64,000 bases of DNA from Tetmemena sp. SeJ-2015 (lineage: Eukaryota; Ciliophora; Spirotrichea; Sporadotrichida; Oxytrichidae), in NCBI GenBank assembly GCA_027382625.1, contig JAJKFJ010020827.1:1-64000 (forward strand), written 5' to 3'. Within the stretch, counting starts at the first letter, position 1, and each line of letters begins with the position of its first letter. The notes beneath the pieces were generated by a model. The model had not been told where the DNA came from. It was given only the letters and a program-made list of their open reading frames with translations, and did not search any database. The position numbers were made by a program, and so were the translations under genes. This document shows, one piece after another, positions 56,931 to 64,000 of the stretch.

Positions 56931-59900
56931 ATATTCTATAGCTCATAATTTTTTTCTCTTCGGATTTTATTCTAATTCTGGATAATAAAGAATTTATATA
57001 TAAGATGCAAAATGATTTACACTTTAAACTAATGACGAACACTAGTTCCTATTGATATTTAGAGAGAAAAATATTTTATTGAAGATTAGAAGGAATTTAA
57101 AAATGGAGAAGTAAACAATCAGGAGAAATCCAGATTGAAGAGAACAGAAATCCGCAGAAACTTAAAAACCAGACGGCTTAATAGCCAAGGAGGTAATAGC
57201 CTTGCATATAAGGATCGGGAGTGTAATTGTAAATATTCTTTATTGTGACTTACCACTCAGAAAAAAGCAGACACCTAGCAGCTCCAGAATAAATCGCATT
57301 CAATTCCGTAATAAATAGTTTCAACTATAAATTTATGACCACTCTATTTTTAGTAAAATATTTTTGAAGATTAATATTTCGTTATAATTTGATCTAAATC
57401 TAAGATTTTGACATCTGATTAATTAGATAAGGTTATTAAATAAAGATAATTAATTTTCTTGAATTTTTTCCAAGTTATATTTTTATTATTTTTGTATTGT
57501 ATTATTATAGCTTAGTTTCGATAAAAGTGAAATTTGGCTTTAATCTGACATCAATATCGCTCCTATTATAAATTAAATTTTCAAAGGGACTCTTTAACTC
57601 TTAACGTAGAGTTAAAAAAAACTTATATGCGTATAATTTTAGTGCGAATCTGAAATTTTTTAAGATATTCTTAATTGAGACGAAAGAAATAGATGCAAAT
57701 ATTTAAGTATTTGTCTTTATTTTTATCATCCAGATAACAATAAATTTTTAAATATGTGACGATAAAGTGGCATTCACAGGCTCACCCGGCAGCGGATATT
57801 CCTTGGTCTTCAATACTGACGGTAAAAATATAGATCCCAAATCATAAATGCTCTTGCATTATTATTAAGTTTATAGACTAGACCAAACCATCAAATGTTG
57901 AGTATAAAAAAGAGGTTTTAGATAATGAGACTGCCCAAATAAACTTTGTTTATGACATTTAACTTAGGGATTGTGCTGTTGGGGAACAGTTTAACTCTAA
58001 TGGATAGTAATAATTTTTTAATTTGTTAAACTTTTAGATAAAGATAAATCAAATTAATTAAATGGAGAAAAATTTAAATCTTTTTTATTTCTATTAATTT
58101 TTTATTACATTTATAATTAGGCCTAAGGAACGAAGTGATGGACACAATTTTCAAAATTAAATTTAACTTTAACTTAAAACTCTATTTTTAATAATGTTTA
58201 GATTATTTATTTGTCAAAATACTCCCTAGATGTTACTAGAATTATACAATGGAACATTCAGTGAACTCTAAATATATGTTTTGAAACCATCTAGAAGAAC
58301 AGAACTTATACACATACCAGAAACTGAAATATCTCCACTCACTATAAGACAACAAGAATTCAATCATACTCTTCTTGAAAATCTGTATAGATCGATTTAC
58401 ATATTTTCCTATCACCAAAGAGTTTTATAATTTTCTTTTTCTTCCACCAAAATAACAAACAGCTGAGAGAGCAATTATTAGTTGAATTGACTAACATCAT
58501 TATAATATATTTAATAGTTTAAAAATCTTTTGGTATATTAATACTGCGTTACACGTCATATATATGAGAAGGCATATAAGTGGATTTACTTAAATAGAGG
58601 AAATGCGCCATAGTATTTATATATAAATTGGAATTGAGATCCGTGGCTCCTTGTGCCTAATATTCTAAAATGGAATTTCAATAAGACTTTGAGACGAAAG
58701 ATTACATATATGCGAGAAAGGGGTGAAATTATAGATTTAATAATTGATTAAAATGTAACCTATTTATGGAAGGAAAATAAACTGAGAGTTTTTCATTTTA
58801 TTGGAAATTATTTATTATTCTCAAATAAATTTTTAATTCTTACTTAATTACAAAAATAGTATTTAAAGCTGTGAAAAATTAAGGCATTAGAAATCAAATG
58901 CAAAAGAAATTTATATTTGACCAATACTTTTAAGAATATATTAAACACAATGCTAATAATCTCTCTATTAATTTGGTTCCGCAATCTTCGAATTCGAATA
59001 CAATCTTCATTAAATAACATTGTCGAAATAATTAATGACCACTTCTTGATATCTTACTTATCACTCTATATTTAAAATAGAGAGACTTCATAAATTTATG
59101 TTAAGATGAAGATTTATCGGTGATAGACACTAGTCAGAAAATAGTAATTCTATCTCAAGACAGACACTCAAAAGTACTAAGAAATTATGGAATAATAGCC
59201 AATAAGTCGTCAAACATCTGGCGTAAAGAGACAAATTTCATATTGGAGCGTAGAGGCATCCACACCTTCTATTATGAAAGGATACAGAACTCATATAACA
59301 ACTATAATTATACCTTACTAGAAGTAGTATCAAGAGTGTTCACAAAGTAATATATTGTGCCTTATACATATTGCTTGGATGATTCAAAACCATACAGGCG
59401 TGCCAGATTTCATGTCATTTTATTTCCTAACCCGGTCCCTGTAAAAGACTAACTCTTTATTAAAAAATTTATACTCACATCTTCATAAGCTATTTTTGCT
59501 GTTTCCCTTATTTTATAATTTGTGTAGCTCTAATAATTTATAAGACAACAGTTTGATATTTGAACTCTGCATTTAAAGGAGGTGTAATCAATTTAAAATT
59601 ATTTATCATAGCTTCATCATCCACTTGCACTATAAGAAATATTAGCTGATTCAGTATATAAAAGCTGATGTAATAGAGCTAAGTCTTGATCAAAGGAGCC
59701 TCTGGCTTTAGTTATCACTCATATTTCCTTAATCGATCTATTGCTCAGAATTACACAAACAACACAGAAGAATATGCGTCGGCACTCACATATATGAGCA
59801 TTCAACTTACTGGTGACTCTTTTCGGCTTGTGGGTAATATTCCCATGTAGGAGTATTAATTTATTCACAAACTTGACTTGGCATGCGTTCATACCTTAAC

Positions 59901-62479
59901 AGGTTCGCACTTATAATTAGACACCACTCAAAGCAGAATCACGCTAGCACACACATAGTGTGCATTGAATTATGGAGATTCGGAGACAATCTGAGTGATT
60001 CGTAAATAAATCTCGGTGCAGAGGAGATCCTACTTATAATTAACAATTACCTCACGAAATCTGATTAAAATGTATATGAGCGATATCAAGATTATATACG
60101 AGTTGCTATAGTATCGGAGAAGAGGTTTCGGCGTCCTTGATTAGTGCGAAGTATATCACATGTTAGATTAGAGATCACGAATGGACAAAATAATTAGAAC
60201 TTTACTAGGATATAAAAAAACACACACTCAATAACAGACATAAGTATCTGTTATGACAAGACTAAGTGTCTAGGCCGGGTAAAATTACCATTTCTCAATA
60301 ACTGATTAATATATATGAGAGCAAATGCGTCCCTAAAAATATATGAATTTAATTTCAATATGATAAACAACTTCAATGAGAGATTGCACTCCAACTACAT
60401 ATACTCCTTTTACAAAAATTATGTAGCAAAAGGACCTTTAGAGAAGTTAAAAATACTTAGAGGATTTGAGAAAACTGGCAAAGTAGTTATAAATTTACTA
60501 GTATATCAACCAGTGAACTCATATAAAAAGTGAGTGCGATCTTTTTACATCTATAGGTCCCGCATTCTTAAACATGATTGTTGCTTCTAAAATTAGAACT
60601 ATTAATAGAAAAAAAAATTTATCAAAGATTCAATTAGGTTAACTGAGAGGAAAATCAAGACCTTTATATGATAATGGCTGCATAAATCACGACTATTTTA
60701 TACAAAAAATATGCTTTTCCTATCTGTCTTTGTCATTAAGCTATACATAACAAAGACATTTCGAAACTTTATATAATACTAACTGATGAGCTTACAATAT
60801 GAGAAATTAAAACCCTATAATATCTATACAGTGAGACTTGTGCAAAGATTTAGTGTGTCATAAAAACAACGCAGATATAATAAATTCTATTATTATATGC
60901 TCATGTTCACCGAGAAAATTTAATCTCGACATAGAGACAAAAAATGAAATATACAAAATATTGACACATCACTAGTATAAAGGAGACAATGGTCATCCTT
61001 TCATAGTTATGAACATATTAGATTAATAGAGAAAATTGTCAAATAATATTCTGCCTATTCAATAACTGACGAGACTAAGCTTAATAGCTTGTATCTAACA
61101 CTATAAATTACTTTTCGTGTCACTTACTTTCTTTCTCCTTCACTAAACACCAACACATTAATGCGGTAACGAGCCTAAAATTTGGTCAAGGTTACATAGT
61201 CTCGTATAAAATAAAGCAGAGAGTAAAAATTAATAATAGTCCTAGTTCATCACAAAAATCACTCTAGAGAGTCGAGATTACTTCATGCCAAACATATCTC
61301 TTCTAATATGTGCACCTTCAAGTTCTTTCAGTAACATCCTCAGAAACATTTAAATGAGGGCGTTATCTATGTCATGTTAGAGGCATCTAAATCCGATAGG
61401 CATACCTTTGTTCAATTTGCGTGTCCGACGATAAAGAGAATTGGAATGATCGCTATACTAATCTTCTTTATTGAAAATATAAACGCCTACTCTACTTCTA
61501 CTCTTGATCTCAAGAGTATGTAAGCCAAATACAAATGATATAGTAGAGATAAATAAAGATTAAAATTTTAACTATATGTAGATTGACTTATAATTTAGAA
61601 TTATCACATATCATGAATAGCTTCAAAATTTTTCATATATTAAACAAAAACTTTTTCAATATACAATTATTGTTAAAAGAATTGTTAACTACGATAATGA
61701 TATATTAGTTTATATTAAAATAGCATTTACTCATAAGAAGAATATCGATATCGCATGACAATAAAATTTATATCTCATAATAAGATTATAGTGTGTAATA
61801 AAATAGATGGACGGAAAAGATTACAACGCTAATCTGATAGAGAGTATATGAAAAAAGCGCGTGCAAAGAGGATAAAATATCAAATTATAATACATACTGA
61901 TATGATTGGGGTACTGTGTATCAGTGAAAGTTAGGACGTATGCACACATGTAGTTAAATTTGACTAGATTCAATCATATTGTGAAGATATGAATAGGCGT
62001 TTTTGACATCATTCTTACATAAAACCTCAACCTGCTATATAAATTGAACCTGTGATTAGAGGGAGAATGGAAAAAAAATTAATCATCATCACTAAGGAGC
62101 ATCAATATTAACTGTTATTTTGAAGAGAATAAGATTATGAATTATGAAATGGTTTGCGCAAAAGTAGTTAATAATTAAAATACACTTATAAATTTCTAAT
62201 GGGAATAAAGTTATATACATATCTATGAGATTTTTACATATTATATCTTAAGAGAAATGTGTGAGTTCCGACTTTCTCGCACATTGATAGGTATGATTGA
62301 GCCGAAATTCTAATCTCTTTAACCTTATAAACTGAACTGCTAATAGAATCTAGATTAGAACAATGATATCATGGAGCTTCTATGATATACTTCAATCAGA
62401 GAGCTTGCCTAAGTGCAAGATTACTCTAATAGAACTTTGTATGTGGACTATAGTATGGTAGATATTGACCAAGAAAAAT
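56931..62479. other. Long germline-only region without recognisable genes
   Basis: AT-rich with patches of more even composition (about 59100-61500). Open frames such as 59120-59350 and 60315-60533 are short and unlike known proteins; they are rich in N, Y, I and K, as expected from composition. No RNA gene, transposon terminus or repeat array was seen by eye. Confidence 0.45.
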
Positions 62480-64000
62480 TGATTTCTAAACTTGGACTTC
62501 ATTTTCAAAGCCTTTAATGCGGAAGAATATCAAATATTCTTATAATTTTTGGCTAATGTGTTTAAAAGCAACCCCCGAGATTTTATAAGGAAAGAAGGAC
62601 AATCATTGAGGTTTTACCTTTATAAAGAATGATGGATATTAAGCTAAAAACAGTACTGAGGAGGTTACCTATAAAGATTTATATATTTTGTTCAGCAAAA
62701 AGCGATTGATTTGAAAGCTAAGCCTTCTAAAGAATGGAAAGGCAACAAACGAGATTTATAATTGTGTTTTTGAGAGATTCTAGTATCCCCAGCCCATAAT
62801 AATTTCAAAAAAACAACGTAGTTTCTGCCTTCTCAGGTTTTTAAGTGAAAAAAAAACTCTTGCTCCAGTGCACGATGGAAAGATCTTTTAATATTTTGCC
62901 TGGGAGGACGCCAACTCCAAGGATCCTACTGCGTGTAGTGGTTAATTCCAGGTAACTCTTTTTAGGAGCTGCTTTTAGAAGCTGGCAAAACTTTTGGCAA
63001 AGTCTCATTGGAACTGATGATCAGTGCTCAAAAAATATCTTAAACTTTAAATTTTTAGAATAGTGTTCTTACTACAAAGATTGCGGCAGGAGGATTTATC
63101 TTTAAATTTAAGGATTGCTTCTCAGAATGATTAGCTCAGTGAATCATTTGCAGCAATTTGTGCCTGTGGCTAAAAAAATAAACCACCTATTTAACTTAGC
63201 AAAGAAAAATGCAAAAATGACAGGAAAGCTAATAGCAATATCCCTGGCTCTAGGTTTTCCTTTCATGGATTCAAACCGTATCCCTGTTAATTAAATTTTT
63301 TACTAGTTAGGATTCTCTTTGGGAACTTAGGTGGTGAAGTCCATCCTGAGGATGCTAGATAAACTTGGTGCGAATGGAATAATTCAAAATGTCACTCTCA
63401 TGGGAGGTGCCTCAAACTATAAACAAGCCAAAAATGATCAGTGGGTTAGAATCATTTAAATGATTTATTTTAACATAATAAATCTTTTCTGAGCAAGTCG
63501 CAGGCTCAGTGAAGAATTTATACACTCATAAGGATCTGATACTCCTACTTTATCAAGGCTCCTAAGATAGGTAGGCGATTGGCAGACAACCCTTTTTCTT
63601 CAAAGATAGAAGAAACATGAAGGGAGAGTTTTACAACTCAGCGAAGCTCAGATTAGAGAAAAAGTAAAGTGAAGATGACGAACAGAATCCCAAAAATAAG
63701 AAAAATAGAAATCAGCAAGAATAGGAAGAGCTTATTGATTCTTTTCATGCAGTTATTGAGGATAGAATGTTTAAATTCGAAAATTAAAATATCAGCTCAC
63801 TTAAACCTGTCTAGAATGAGCTATTTAAAAGAGAATTTTTAATTTGTTTATAAATCCATTAAGAGTAGCTAAAACTCTTGGGCATATGTATTACAGGGAG
63901 AGACTATTAGAGGTACTTAAATCCTAAAACATCCATATTTGATTTCCTTATAATTTTTCATCAGAACTTAAAGCTAATTTGTGATTCTGATATGGTCTTA
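62480..64000 (+). CDS. DUF726/TMCO4-like hydrolase, copy 2 (5' part eroded, runs off the window)
   Basis: The first half (62480-63060) matches copy 1 only with many frameshifts: compare 62596-62640 with 55435-55480, and 62780-62850 with 55600-55670. From 63130 the frame is good: K-K-N-A-K-M-T-G-K-L-I-A-I-S-L-A-L-G-F-P-F-M-D. A probable short GT-AG intron (about 63279-63305) follows, then G-F-S-L-G-T-Q-V-V-K-S-I-L, which contains the GxSxG nucleophile motif. N-V-T-L-M-G-G-A and an acidic/basic tail continue to the window edge. The reading of copy 2 is complementary to that of copy 1. Confidence 0.65.

Noticed and set aside
59120..60533. Possible germline-limited genes in 59-60.5 kb (76- and 72-codon frames)
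   Set aside because: Short, composition-driven, without start context or neighbouring exons; not enough to call genes.

Overview
The window is germline (micronuclear) DNA of a spirotrich, probably hypotrich, ciliate (Oxytricha/Stylonychia type). Four things support this. (1) Every recognisable gene uses TAA and TAG as glutamine and only TGA as stop; profilin, USP39, pyrophosphatase, TBCE and POLR3E all need this. (2) Genes are broken by short AT-rich internal eliminated sequences (IESs) flanked by 3-9 bp direct repeats (pointers); removing one pointer copy plus the IES restores the protein. (3) At least one gene, a tRNA dimethylallyltransferase, is scrambled: its halves lie on opposite strands and share a 9-bp pointer. 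(4) Transposon remnants and long AT-rich stretches separate gene clusters.

Layout. 1-4.4 kb: AT-rich germline DNA with a 432-bp-armed inverted repeat. 4.5-6.1 kb: an unrecognised protein gene, disrupted by a poly(A) insertion flanked by a 48-bp duplication. 7.0-11.9 kb: a decayed Tc1/IS630-type DDE transposon with roughly 770-bp inverted arms, each carrying a transposase remnant. 12-18.8 kb: coding pieces and a large membrane protein with beta-propeller-like repeats. 19-27.2 kb: USP39 (+), inorganic pyrophosphatase (-), a Ser/Asn/Gln-rich protein (+) and a 352-codon unknown (+). 27.2-30.5 kb: a coiled-coil gene (-) interrupted by a TA-flanked inverted-repeat element that holds a ubiquitin-like fragment. 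30.7-35.3 kb: a coiled-coil protein and RNA polymerase III subunit RPC5 (+). 35.4-39.4 kb: tubulin chaperone E (-) and the scrambled MiaA/TRIT1 gene. 39.9-47.3 kb: a ubiquitin-specific protease, profilin (+) and an RCC1-repeat protein (-). 47.9-51 kb: a cyclin. 51-53 kb: AT-rich DNA with another remnant of the same transposon. 53-57 kb and 62.5-64 kb: two related DUF726/TMCO4-type hydrolase copies separated by 5.5 kb of unrecognised germline DNA.

The genes are eukaryotic housekeeping functions with no operon logic; each probably becomes its own macronuclear nanochromosome after IES removal. Several genes carry single-base frame breaks, which look more like consensus errors than biology. Exon, MDS and IES limits were set by eye from reading-frame restoration. 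Large genes are therefore given as spans and may hold further introns or IESs.
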